Below, piece by piece: positions 56,301-64,000 of a DNA stretch of 64,000 nt. The notes beneath the pieces are model-generated. The model did not search any database, was not told the DNA's origin, and was given only the letters and a program-made list of their open reading frames with translations. Source of the stretch: Flavobacterium franklandianum (GTDB taxonomy: Bacteria > Bacteroidota > Bacteroidia > Flavobacteriales > Flavobacteriaceae); NCBI RefSeq assembly GCF_007097365.1, contig NZ_VJZR01000004.1, positions 124,001-188,000 of the forward strand. Direction: 5' to 3'. The translations under genes and the position numbers were made by a program. The stretch's first letter is position 1. Each line of letters starts with the position of its first letter.

Positions 56301-56562
56301 ATTTCGTGCTATTTTGATGACCTCTTTTGCTTTTATTGCAGGCTTATTGCCACTTGCTATGGCTACAGGACCAGGTAAAATTGGTAACCGAACTATTGGA
56401 ACTGCTGCAGCTGGAGGTATGTTGATAGGAACCATTTGTGGTGTCTTTGTGATACCAGGATTGTATTATATTTTCGGTAAAATAGCCGAAAGATTTACCT
56501 ATGTTAAAAATCAAAAAGAAAATCCATTAACCGAAGAATTTGATGATCATCATGCTAAATAA
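53392..56562 (+). CDS. RND multidrug efflux pump, inner-membrane HAE1 type (AcrB-like)
   Basis: A 1056-residue pump that begins MFDKFIQRPVMSIVISLIIV, as HAE1 proteins do, with 12 membrane helices and two large periplasmic loops. In helix 4, the AcrB pair Asp407-Asp408 appears as IGIVVDNAIVVIEA, so the second Asp is Asn. The helix-10 Lys (AcrB Lys940) is kept in IGLLGKNAVLIVEF. It exports hydrophobic drugs, bile-like compounds or dyes using proton flow. The substrate range is unknown. Its 3' end overlaps the start of the channel gene. Confidence 0.95.
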   Translation: MFDKFIQRPVMSIVISLIIVFLGVLAVMNLPITQFPTISPPMVNITADYPGSNGELMIKSVVIPLERALNGVPGMKYMTSDAGNDGEASIQVVFNLGTDPNQAAINVQNRVASVTNKLPPLVVREGVKITREVPSMLMYVNLFSTDKNTDMKFLYNYADINVLSELKRVNGIGSGDILGTREYAMRIWLKPDRMLAYKISADELMEALSSQSLEASPGKTGEASGKRSQAFEYVLKYSGRFTTKEQYENIVVRSNSNGELLRLKDIAKVEFGSSMYDIYSNLNGKPSAAIVLKQSFGSNANQVIADIKTKLETIKKKFPKGMDYEISYDVSKFLDASIEKVIHTLIEAFLLVGLVVFLFLGDWRSTIITAVAVPVSLIGTFVFMQFFDISLNLITLFALVLAIGIVVDNAIVVIEAVHAKMEEEPISALKATKKVMHEISGAIIAITFLMVAVFIPVTFMSGPVGMFYRQFSITMVTSIVLSGVVALTLTPALCAMMLKNNHGKPKKKTPINKFVDGFNDWFNLTQTKYENLLGKIVNRQSVTFIVLLVFCAGTWLISSTVPSGFIPNEDQGMFYAIIQTPPGSSLERTNDIADKLQKIAEGVEGVKSVSSLAGYEILTEGTGSNAGTCLINLKDWSDRKQSVQEIMTALEEKSKDIPGANIEFFQPPAVPGYGAAGGFELRLLDKTGSGDYKKMESINTDFVKELNKRPELSNVFSFYSASFPQYMMKVDNDLAQQKGVSIENAMNTLSTLVGSNYEISFIKFGINYKVIVQAAPEYRSQPNDILKLYVKNNRDEMVPFSAFMKLEKVYGLSEITRHNMYTSTEISGSAAPGYSSGTAIKVIQDVAVEKLPRGYDIDWAGISADEVAQGNQAIWVFLICLAFVYLVLAAQYESFILPFSVILSLPAGIFGAFLMLKLTGLENNIYAQVAMVMLIGLLGKNAVLIVEFAIQKHAAGKSVFEAAIEGAKARFRAILMTSFAFIAGLLPLAMATGPGKIGNRTIGTAAAGGMLIGTICGVFVIPGLYYIFGKIAERFTYVKNQKENPLTEEFDDHHAK

Positions 56563-57982
56563 AAAGTTATTTAAATATAGTGTTACGCTAAGTATTTGCT
56601 TGGCGGTAGCTAGTTGTACTCCAGCTCTAACACCTTTGACAGCAACAAAATCTGTTCCTGAATCATTTGAAAAGAGTACCGATACGACCAATATGTCCAG
56701 TACACTGTGGAGAACCTATTTCAAAGATCCAAATTTGGTGAGTTTGATTGATACGGCCTTGAAAAACAATCAAGAATTGCAGATTACTTTGCAAGAAATA
56801 GAAATCGCCAAAAACGATATTCGTGTTCGAAAAGGCGCACTTTTACCAAGCGTTGGAGTTGGAGTTGGCGCAGGAATCGAAAAAGTGGGGCGCTACACTA
56901 GTCAAGGTGCTGGAGATGCTTCTACTGAGATAATGCCCGGCAAAGAAATGCCCGATCCGTTGGCTGATTTCAAGTTGGCGGCTTTTGCCAGTTGGGAAGT
57001 AGATATTTGGAAAAAACTACGCAATTCGAAGAAAGCGGCTGTAAGTCGTTATTTATCGACTGTTGAAGGAAAGAATTTCGTGATTACGAATCTTATTGCC
57101 GAGGTGGCTGATTCTTATTACGAATTGCTGGCTTTGGATAGCCAATTGGATATCGTAAAACAGAATATAGCCTTGCAAAGTAACGCTTTGGAAATCGTAA
57201 AAATTCAGAAAGAAGCCGCTAGAGCTACTGAATTGGCAGTACAAAAGTTTCAAGCCGAGGTTTTGGCTTCAAAAAGTATGGAGTTTGATATTCTGCAAAA
57301 CATCAAAGAAACGGAGAATAAAATCAACTTCCTTCTGGGGCAATATCCACAGGAAATTACGAGAGATAAAACCAATTTTGTAAGTTTGATTCCTGCGGTA
57401 ATTCATTCTGGGATTCCTTCGCAAATGTTAGCGAATCGTCCTGACATCAAACAAGCAGAATTGGAACTCGAAGCGGCAAAACTGGATGTGAAAGTTGCTC
57501 GTGCCGAGTTTTATCCGTCACTTGATATTTCTGCAGCGGTAGGATTCAATGCGTTCAAACCTTCGTATTTGTTTACGTTGCCAGAATCTTTGTTGTATTC
57601 CTTGGCGGGAGATTTGGTCGCGCCGGTCATTAATAGAAATGCCATCAAAGCCGAGTACAGTTCTGCCAATGCAAGACAATTGCAAGCTTTGTACAACTAC
57701 GAACGTACCATCTTGAATGCATATCTAGAAGTTTCGAGCCAACTTTCCAGAATCAATAATCTGGAAAAAAGCTATGAGCTAAAATCGCAACAAGTAGCTG
57801 CATTGAATCGCTCAATTGATGTGGCTGGTGATTTATTTAAATCGGCGCGTGTAGATTATTTTGAAGTCTTAATGACTCAACGAGATGCCTTGGAAAATAA
57901 ACTCGAATTGGTAGAAACCAAAAAAGCCCAACTCAATGCCACTGTTCACGTCTATAGAGACTTAGGAGGAGGTTGGAAATAG
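56552..57982 (+). CDS. Outer-membrane efflux channel (TolC/OprM-type), lipoprotein
   Basis: I choose the ATG at 56552 (MLNKKLFKYSVTLSICLAVA), so the lipobox AVASC follows at the right distance; an upstream ATG at 56540 adds four residues. It overlaps the pump gene by 11 bases. About 476 residues form two OEP repeats: an N-terminal one ending in coiled coil and a second starting IPSQMLANRPDIKQAELELE, the family's most typical motif. It completes the tripartite pump with the two preceding genes. A terminator lies ~45 bases after the stop. Confidence 0.94.
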   Translation: MLNKKLFKYSVTLSICLAVASCTPALTPLTATKSVPESFEKSTDTTNMSSTLWRTYFKDPNLVSLIDTALKNNQELQITLQEIEIAKNDIRVRKGALLPSVGVGVGAGIEKVGRYTSQGAGDASTEIMPGKEMPDPLADFKLAAFASWEVDIWKKLRNSKKAAVSRYLSTVEGKNFVITNLIAEVADSYYELLALDSQLDIVKQNIALQSNALEIVKIQKEAARATELAVQKFQAEVLASKSMEFDILQNIKETENKINFLLGQYPQEITRDKTNFVSLIPAVIHSGIPSQMLANRPDIKQAELELEAAKLDVKVARAEFYPSLDISAAVGFNAFKPSYLFTLPESLLYSLAGDLVAPVINRNAIKAEYSSANARQLQALYNYERTILNAYLEVSSQLSRINNLEKSYELKSQQVAALNRSIDVAGDLFKSARVDYFEVLMTQRDALENKLELVETKKAQLNATVHVYRDLGGGWK

Positions 57983-58021
57983 TATTATTTTCTAGGAGAA
58001 CAAAAGCCCTGAACAATAGTG

Positions 58022-58183
58022 TAACTGCCCCCAAAAAATTAGACACTATTTGGGGGTATTTTTATTAACCTCAATTCCCAAAAATAGCAACAAAAGATTT
58101 TTATTTTTCGATTTAGTCTATATTTAAGGTCACAAGAAACAAAAAGTTTCCCAAATTTACACTGAACCCAAAAGTTTAGACAA
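58022..58183. mobile_element. Possible IS3-family end remnants
   Basis: ACTGCCCCCAAAAAATTAGA near 58024 and ACTGAACCCAAAAGTTTAGA at 58160 align with most bases equal and in the same orientation. TGnnCCCAAAAnTTnGACA is a common form of IS3-family terminal repeats. No transposase or part of one is found between or beside them, so this would be a footprint only. Confidence 0.35.
58026..58064 (+). terminator. Terminator of the RND operon
   Basis: CCCCCAAA and TTTGGGGG-like arms (58028-58056) precede TATTTTTATT. The left part of the stem also reads like an IS3-type end. Confidence 0.6.
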
Positions 58184-58199
58184 ATTTATTGAAATGCAT

Positions 58200-60329
58200 T
58201 TATACCAGTTCTTCTTCTTTTTTAAATTCAGAAACTAATTTTTTCTGCATATCAAAAGAAACCGATTCATAATGATCAAATTTCATAGTAAATCGAGCTC
58301 TTCCCTGAGTGATGGAACGCAAATCACTACCAAATTCCTGTATTTCTGCAAATGGAAGATAAGCCGTAATCAGAGTAAATTGACCTTCGCCATCCATACT
58401 TTCAACAGCGGCTCTATGAGTTTGAATATTACTCATAATGGCGCCAGTAAGTTCTTCTGGAGCTTGAATTTGAACGCGATAATAAGGCTCTAATAACTGT
58501 GGGTCGGCTTTTACAAAGTTTTCTTTGAACGCCATCATTCCAGCTGTTCTAAAAGCTGAATCGTTACTGTCTACAGAGTGCATTTTTCCATCAAAAACAA
58601 CAACTCTTATATCTCTAACATAAGAACCAGTTAATGGACCACTATTCATTTTCTCCATAATTCCTTTCAAAATTGATGTATGAAAACGGGTATCAATTGC
58701 TCCACCAACAATGCAGTTGTAATAAATTAATTTTCCACCCCAATGTAAATCAATTTCTTCTTTTCCTCTAATATTATATCCTTTGGGTTCATCCATTCCT
58801 TCGTACCAAGGTTCGATTTTCATTGCTATTTCGGCAAATTGTCCGGAACCACCCGATTGTTTTTTGTGACGATAGGTGACTTCGGCACTTTTTTGAATCG
58901 TTTCGCGATACGGTATTTTCGGATTTCGGAATTCCACAGAGAGTTTATATTGTTTTTCTAGTTTCCATTTAATGATGGCTAAATGCAACTCACCATGACA
59001 ATGAATAATAGTCTGATTCAATTCAGGTGAAACTTCAATTCTAATGGTTGGATCTTCTTCGACCAATTGGTGCAAAGCCATGGATAATTTTTCTTCTTCG
59101 CCCTTTTTGGTGCCTTCCACAGCAATCGAATAAGTAGAATTTGGAAAAACAATTGGCGTAATTTCAATGTGTTTTCCTTTTTCGTGAAGCGTGTTATTGA
59201 TGTGTGTGTCTTTCAATTTTAAAGTCGCACCAATATCTCCAGCGGTCAATTCATTTACAGCAGTTCGTTTGCTTCCTTCCACTTCATACAATTGATTGAT
59301 GCGTTCGATTTGACCCGTATTTTCGTTGGTTAATTCGTCTCCCACTTTGATTTTTCCCGAAAGTACCTTGAAGAAACTTAAATCGCCAATATGAGGCTCT
59401 GAGAGGTTTTTATAAATAAATATGGCAGTTGGACCTTTTTCGCTGCATTCAATTTCTTTTCCGTCGATGGTTTTTTGTTTGGGCATTTCATAAGCCGATG
59501 GACACACATTATCAATGAATCCCATGATGCGACCACTTCCCATATTTTTCTTGGCTGATACACAAAAGACAGGGAAGATTTCGTGTTTTATCAAGGAGTG
59601 ATGCAAACCTAATTTCATTTCATTTTCATTCAACTCTCCTTTTTCGAAATATAATTCCATTAAGGTTTCGTCGTTTCCTGCGATTGTTTCTATTAATTCC
59701 TGATGCAAACGATTCGCTTTTTCGATTTCAGTTTCCGGAATGGGCAGTTTTTCGGGTTTTCCACCATTTTTTGGATATTTGTACAGCACCATATTCAAAA
59801 CATCGACAATAGCGTCAAATTCTAGACCCTGGTTTAAAGGATATTGAACCACAACCACACTTTGTCCAAAATGATCTTTGGCATCTTGAATGGTTTTGTC
59901 GAAGTCTGATTTTTCATTGTCTAATTGGTTTACGGCTAACAAAATGGGTAATTTATAATCATTGGCATACTCCCAAATAATGTCGGTTCCTACTTCAACA
60001 CCCATCGAAGAGTTCAAAAGCATTAAACCACAATCGGCAACGCGCATTGCTCCAATAATTTCTCCAGCGAAATCATCGTAACCGGGCGTGTCCAGCAAAT
60101 TTATTTTGTAGCCTCTCCATTTTGTATTTACTAATTTAGAAAAAAAAGATTTACCTTTTTCGTGTTCAATATCCGAATAATCGGCGACTGTATTTTTCTC
60201 TAGGATGGAACCTCTTCGATTGATTGTCCCAGCTTCAAATAACATCGACTCAATTAGAGTCGTCTTGCCGCTTCCGGTATGTCCCACTAAAACCACATTT
60301 TTAATGTGTTTAATATCAAAATTTGCCAT
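58200..60329 (-). CDS. EF-G-like translational GTPase (EF-G2 type)
   Basis: A 709-residue protein with all five EF-G domains. The P-loop is GHTGSGKT (residues ~16-23) instead of GHIDAGKT; switch I reads HEKGKSFFSKL, where EF-G has RGITI; switch II reads DTPGYDDFAGE, so the catalytic His is Tyr. NQLDNEK replaces NKMDRxG at G4. The domain IV region GGSGQFAEIAMKIEP is intact. Paralogs like this (EF-G2) are known in Bacteroides, where one lacking GTPase activity supports translation under starvation. I infer a similar stress-translation role. The normal fusA is not in the window. A perfect 22-base palindrome lies ~58 bases upstream. Confidence 0.9.
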   Translation of the reverse strand: MANFDIKHIKNVVLVGHTGSGKTTLIESMLFEAGTINRRGSILEKNTVADYSDIEHEKGKSFFSKLVNTKWRGYKINLLDTPGYDDFAGEIIGAMRVADCGLMLLNSSMGVEVGTDIIWEYANDYKLPILLAVNQLDNEKSDFDKTIQDAKDHFGQSVVVVQYPLNQGLEFDAIVDVLNMVLYKYPKNGGKPEKLPIPETEIEKANRLHQELIETIAGNDETLMELYFEKGELNENEMKLGLHHSLIKHEIFPVFCVSAKKNMGSGRIMGFIDNVCPSAYEMPKQKTIDGKEIECSEKGPTAIFIYKNLSEPHIGDLSFFKVLSGKIKVGDELTNENTGQIERINQLYEVEGSKRTAVNELTAGDIGATLKLKDTHINNTLHEKGKHIEITPIVFPNSTYSIAVEGTKKGEEEKLSMALHQLVEEDPTIRIEVSPELNQTIIHCHGELHLAIIKWKLEKQYKLSVEFRNPKIPYRETIQKSAEVTYRHKKQSGGSGQFAEIAMKIEPWYEGMDEPKGYNIRGKEEIDLHWGGKLIYYNCIVGGAIDTRFHTSILKGIMEKMNSGPLTGSYVRDIRVVVFDGKMHSVDSNDSAFRTAGMMAFKENFVKADPQLLEPYYRVQIQAPEELTGAIMSNIQTHRAAVESMDGEGQFTLITAYLPFAEIQEFGSDLRSITQGRARFTMKFDHYESVSFDMQKKLVSEFKKEEELV

Positions 60330-60386
60330 ATCTCTTTGATTTAAATTAGATTAGTGTATCAAATTTCAAAATAAATAATTGTTTCA

Positions 60387-60408
60387 AATATGATATATAT
60401 CATATTTT
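60387..60408. promoter_or_regulatory. 22-base perfect palindrome upstream of the EF-G2 gene
   Basis: AAATATGATATATATCATAT plus TT is fully self-complementary. It lies 58-79 bases before the start codon of the EF-G2 gene, a position suited to an operator for a dimeric regulator. AT-richness makes chance possible. Confidence 0.4.
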
Positions 60409-60575
60409 ATATAGTATGTAAACGTTATTTTTTGGAAGAAAAATTTTATTTATGCAGAAAAGATTTGGGAAAGTAATTTTAGACTAATAAAAGTACTAAA
60501 TTATTTTAGTATTGGATCTAAAAATAAACATAAATTACTTAAGTAGAAATAATTAAGTGTCCAATGGAATTATTT

Positions 60576-61145
60576 TTAAGTCACAACAATATCGTGTTTA
60601 AAAAGCAAACCTTTGATTTCCGCTAGAGAAAACAGGGCTTTCTTAATCTTAGTTTTTGTAGGGTCAATGGAGTAATTGTAACTGGTTTTAAAATTAGCCT
60701 TATTCGCATTGGCTTTGCCAAATTCAGAGCGGTATAAATCACAGTTGTCGAAAACTACTTCGGTTAAATCGGCGCTCATAAAATCGACGGCAACCATACT
60801 GCAATCGACAAAAGAAGTTGCTTTTATTTTCAGGGTATAAAATTTAGAAAAATCCAAGACACATTCCTTGAAATGAACTTCAAAGATGAGTTTGTCGCAC
60901 ATCGAAAAATTGACATCCTCTATTTTGCAACGGTTAAAAAACACACTTCTCAGGGCAACGTGATTGATTTTGGCTCCGCTAAAAAGACAATCGTTGAAGG
61001 TACAATCGATAAAAATGACTCCAATAAAATTGCATTTCGTGAAATCACAACCGTTAAAAGTACAGCATTCAAATTCCTTTAAATTGACTTCTTTTTCACC
61101 ATAAGTGAGTTTGTTGTATTCGACGTCAAGGAAATAATCTGACAT
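60576..61145 (-). CDS. Pentapeptide-repeat protein
   Basis: A 189-residue protein with a run of A/C(D/N)LxF-type pentapeptides: FNGCDFTKCNFIGVIFIDCT, then FNDCLFSGAKI, VDFMSADLTEVVFDNCDLYR and SEFGKANANKANF. The repeats fold into a right-handed square helix that mimics DNA shape in Qnr-type gyrase protectors; the length is near that of Qnr, but that role is not established here. It has no signal peptide. The neighbour at 61210 is on the same strand, 64 bases upstream. Confidence 0.88.
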   Translation of the reverse strand: MSDYFLDVEYNKLTYGEKEVNLKEFECCTFNGCDFTKCNFIGVIFIDCTFNDCLFSGAKINHVALRSVFFNRCKIEDVNFSMCDKLIFEVHFKECVLDFSKFYTLKIKATSFVDCSMVAVDFMSADLTEVVFDNCDLYRSEFGKANANKANFKTSYNYSIDPTKTKIKKALFSLAEIKGLLFKHDIVVT

Positions 61146-61209
61146 TTATGGGTTTTAAAGATGCAGCGACAAAGAAACAAAATTTAAGGAGGTAATGACA
61201 ATTATTTTT

Positions 61210-61644
61210 TCAAACCCTTTCGTAATCGCCTTTCCAATGTACAATTGCTTTTTTTATTTGGGTTCCGGAAAGATTTTCCTGCATAGTTTTTTCAATAAGT
61301 TCCTTAAGTTCTTCATCGGGAGCGAATCGTAAGGCAAATAATTGGTCTTCCTTTAATTGCTTTTCAATAACCTCGAATCTTTTCCAAGTTAGGGCAAAAT
61401 AGCGGTACCTAAGTTCTAACCGAACGATACGGTTTTGCAAAGTCAACGCATAATGTTGGCGCAGCATATAAGCCAAACAAAACATTGCAATAAAAAGAGC
61501 ACTGATAAATGCCCAAATCAATTTGTCTTCGGTGGCGAATGCAAAATAAATACTAAAGACTATGAAAGTCAGTATGATAGGATAATATACAAAATGATGC
61601 GGCGTATAATAGCGAATGTGATTTTTGAAAGTTTGTATCTCCAT
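61210..61644 (-). CDS. DUF6526-family membrane protein
   Basis: A 144-residue protein starting MEIQTFKNHIRYYTPHHFVY, with two membrane helices in ~20-65 (YYPIILTFIVFSIYFAF, LIWAFISALFIAMFCLAYML), then a soluble segment with QNRIVRLELRYRYFALTWKR and closing IKKAIVHWKGDYERV. This is the DUF6526 pattern; the function is unknown. The soluble tail is probably cytoplasmic. Confidence 0.8.
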   Translation of the reverse strand: MEIQTFKNHIRYYTPHHFVYYPIILTFIVFSIYFAFATEDKLIWAFISALFIAMFCLAYMLRQHYALTLQNRIVRLELRYRYFALTWKRFEVIEKQLKEDQLFALRFAPDEELKELIEKTMQENLSGTQIKKAIVHWKGDYERV

Positions 61645-63177
61645 AATTTTATTTAAAGTTTTTTAAGAATATTAAAAATCACTAATTTTTATTATCGACC
61701 GAGTTTTATTTGACTTAAACAGCTTCTTCTGATTAATGGGTATCAAGCTCGTGTACCTTTTCGTTGGCCATAGACGGAAAGTTGAAAAACCCCTATGTTC
61801 TTGATGCCATTTTGTCAACTTGTCAAATCAGAAAGAATACTATTAAATGATTTTTTTTATAAAAAGTATGGTCATCAATTTATAAATACACCACTATTTG
61901 ACTAGCCGTATATTGAATCGTTATTTGAAAATAATACTGCGCTTTAAGAATAGTTTTTAAATGCGTTCCCAAGATTTTTTTTAGAGTCATGGCTTTTTGT
62001 TTTAATTATTTTTTAAACGTCGATTAAGAGGCATAAAAAATAATCTATAAGTTATTCAAAAGTAGTCTGGTACGTTTCAGAAAGCATTATATAATTTTAA
62101 AAAGGAGTTGTAATATTCACGGATTTGGGTTGGAGAGATACTTTTAATAGAAGTGTTATAAAAGCAAAAACTCTAAACGATTTAAAGTGTTTAGGGGATG
62201 AAAAATATTAGTGAAACAATAGTGTTTTTTATCGGAGTTAGGAGATAAGTTTAGGCAAAAATGAATATTTGGAATAAGATTTAAAATGGTTAATTTACAT
62301 TGAAACTTATGAAGTTTTGGGTGGTTTATTAATCATCATCCCAAAGACAAGAGCATTGAGCGCTTTGATAAATTTCTCAATTATGGTTGACATTGTATTG
62401 ACGAATATCGTACAGGATTTCAGTGGTTTGCCTATTGCAGGAGTTTTTAGTGCTATTTTGATTTGGATACGATAACAAAGAAAAATACGTGATATTGTTT
62501 AAATAAAAGACCAAATCAAACAGTAATAAAACACAATAAACTGCTATTAGTAAGTATTTTATTTTTTTGACCATGACGAGACAATTTACAAACCATTTCG
62601 TGAATGTTTTTAAGGAATTGGCTATGTGGAATCTGGTATAAAAAGTCTTTTTAAATTCTCAAATTTAAATAAAATTAAGGGATTTTATTTTTTAAATCCA
62701 CTTCATAATTTGATCAGAATATAGTTTTTTTTTCTTTTTATGAATTGATGTTTTTGAGTTATGATTTGAAGAAATGGTCAATTTTAATAAGTTCTTTGAA
62801 GATAAATAGTCCACTTATATTGTTTAAAATGAGCTACTAATTAAATATAAAACTAAACAACTAGTTTTTTTAAAATAAAAAAAGTCAGATTCTTTGTGTA
62901 GATATAGATAAAAATAAGTTTATTGTTTTAAAATTTTGCTCATAGTTGACCATCATATTAATAAAATTTTTTCAAAAGACAAAAAAGGAAAAAAAGAAAG
63001 TCATCTTATCATTGGAGGTTTCAAGAAAGTCAAGTTTTTTTTAAAGAAAATACTACTCCAAATATCCTTTGCCACTGGCCTGAATATAAAATCAGAAGTT
63101 GTTATGAAATTGCGATGTGGAGTTTTTTTATAAAAACTGGAGGCCTGAACTTTACTTTCTTGAAACTGGAGCTTAAT

Positions 63178-63208
<31 letters not shown>

Positions 63209-63281
63209 TTAATCCGAATTTTCCTTTTAGGACTAATCCAAAAATGTTCTTTTTAGATCCATACTCTATCGTTAAATTTAT

Positions 63282-63363
63282 TTTTATGAGTGCAGAATAT
63301 TACTTTATTGGAAACGTAGATTTCAAGAATCAACGTTGTAAATGATGGTCTGCACTCATAAAA
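63282..63363. repeat. 82-base nested hairpin with 15-base perfect outer arms
   Basis: TTTTATGAGTGCAGA at 63282-63296 is the exact inverse of 63349-63363. Inside, AACGT (63313-63317) pairs with ACGTT (63333-63337) and GATT with AATC. It lies 65-145 bases after the GH97 stop on that strand, and may be a terminator-like RNA structure or a miniature repeat element. Confidence 0.6.
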
Positions 63364-63427
63364 ACATGCATAATAAATCCAACCGCGGGGGAAAGTATCT
63401 CAAATTTACAAAACGATGCTGTTTAAT

Positions 63428-64000
<573 letters not shown>

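Noticed and set aside
62377..62574. 65-codon minus-strand frame with a membrane-anchor-like start
   Set aside because: Could be a real small protein, but there is no homology I recognise, no neighbour on the strand, and the region is otherwise decayed; noted only under the gap entry.

Overview
The window looks like chromosome from a member of the Flavobacteriaceae, most likely Flavobacterium or a close relative. The evidence is AT-rich DNA, lipoproteins with Bacteroidota-type lipoboxes, type IX secretion (T9SS) C-terminal sorting domains, an arginine cluster with the Bacteroidota-type acylornithine carbamoyltransferase, YtxJ, DUF6252 and DUF6526 proteins, and an EF-G paralog. I see no rRNA, tRNA, CRISPR array or intact transposase.

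Region 1 (1-9.5 kb, + strand) is a beta-glucan utilisation operon. It holds the tail of a probable GH149-type beta-1,3-glucan phosphorylase, a GH17 lipoprotein, a GH30 lipoprotein, a sugar symporter of the GPH family fused in frame to a GH17 catalytic domain, two more GH17 proteins without signal peptides, and a secreted GH16 laminarinase with a T9SS tail. Read together: outside cleavage by GH16/GH17/GH30, import by the symporter, and cleavage inside by the tethered and soluble GH17s and the phosphorylase. A GH97 alpha-glucosidase fragment lies at the far right end.

Region 2 (9.5-23.4 kb) is accessory DNA. It has a nitroreductase, DoxX, a gene bracketed by integron-cassette-like repeats, a truncated hemoglobin, an aldo/keto reductase, a two-component pair, and two tandem ELWxxDGT-repeat T9SS proteins. 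It also holds a run of decayed genes: a lipoprotein, RhuM, the HEPN toxin of a HEPN/MNT pair, and further remnants. Most are broken by single in-frame stops, not frameshifts.

Region 3 (23.4-40.6 kb) is housekeeping: clpB, ytxJ, then a compact minus-strand arginine/proline cluster (GNAT-argG-argC-argD-proA-proB-argF'-argB-argE-argH), fahA, and divergent glyA. Most gaps in the arginine cluster carry a different palindrome. The carbamoyltransferase has Ser where N-acetyl enzymes have Glu, which hints at N-succinylated intermediates.

Region 4 (40.7-58 kb) has a broken T9SS alpha/beta-hydrolase with DUF6252 lipoproteins, guaC, an anaerobic pyruvate-formate-lyase set (pflB, pflA, formate-type MFS carrier), and a tripartite RND efflux operon. 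Region 5 (58-64 kb) has an EF-G paralog with an altered GTPase site, a pentapeptide-repeat protein, DUF6526, a 1.8-kb gene-poor stretch with a tetranucleotide repeat and a nested hairpin, and the GH97 end.

The strongest leads for new biology are the transporter-GH17 fusion with its tandem GH17 copies, the cassette-like unit at 11.3-12.3 kb, a terminator family with a conserved loop, and a class of intergenic elements built from 9-10-nt modules.
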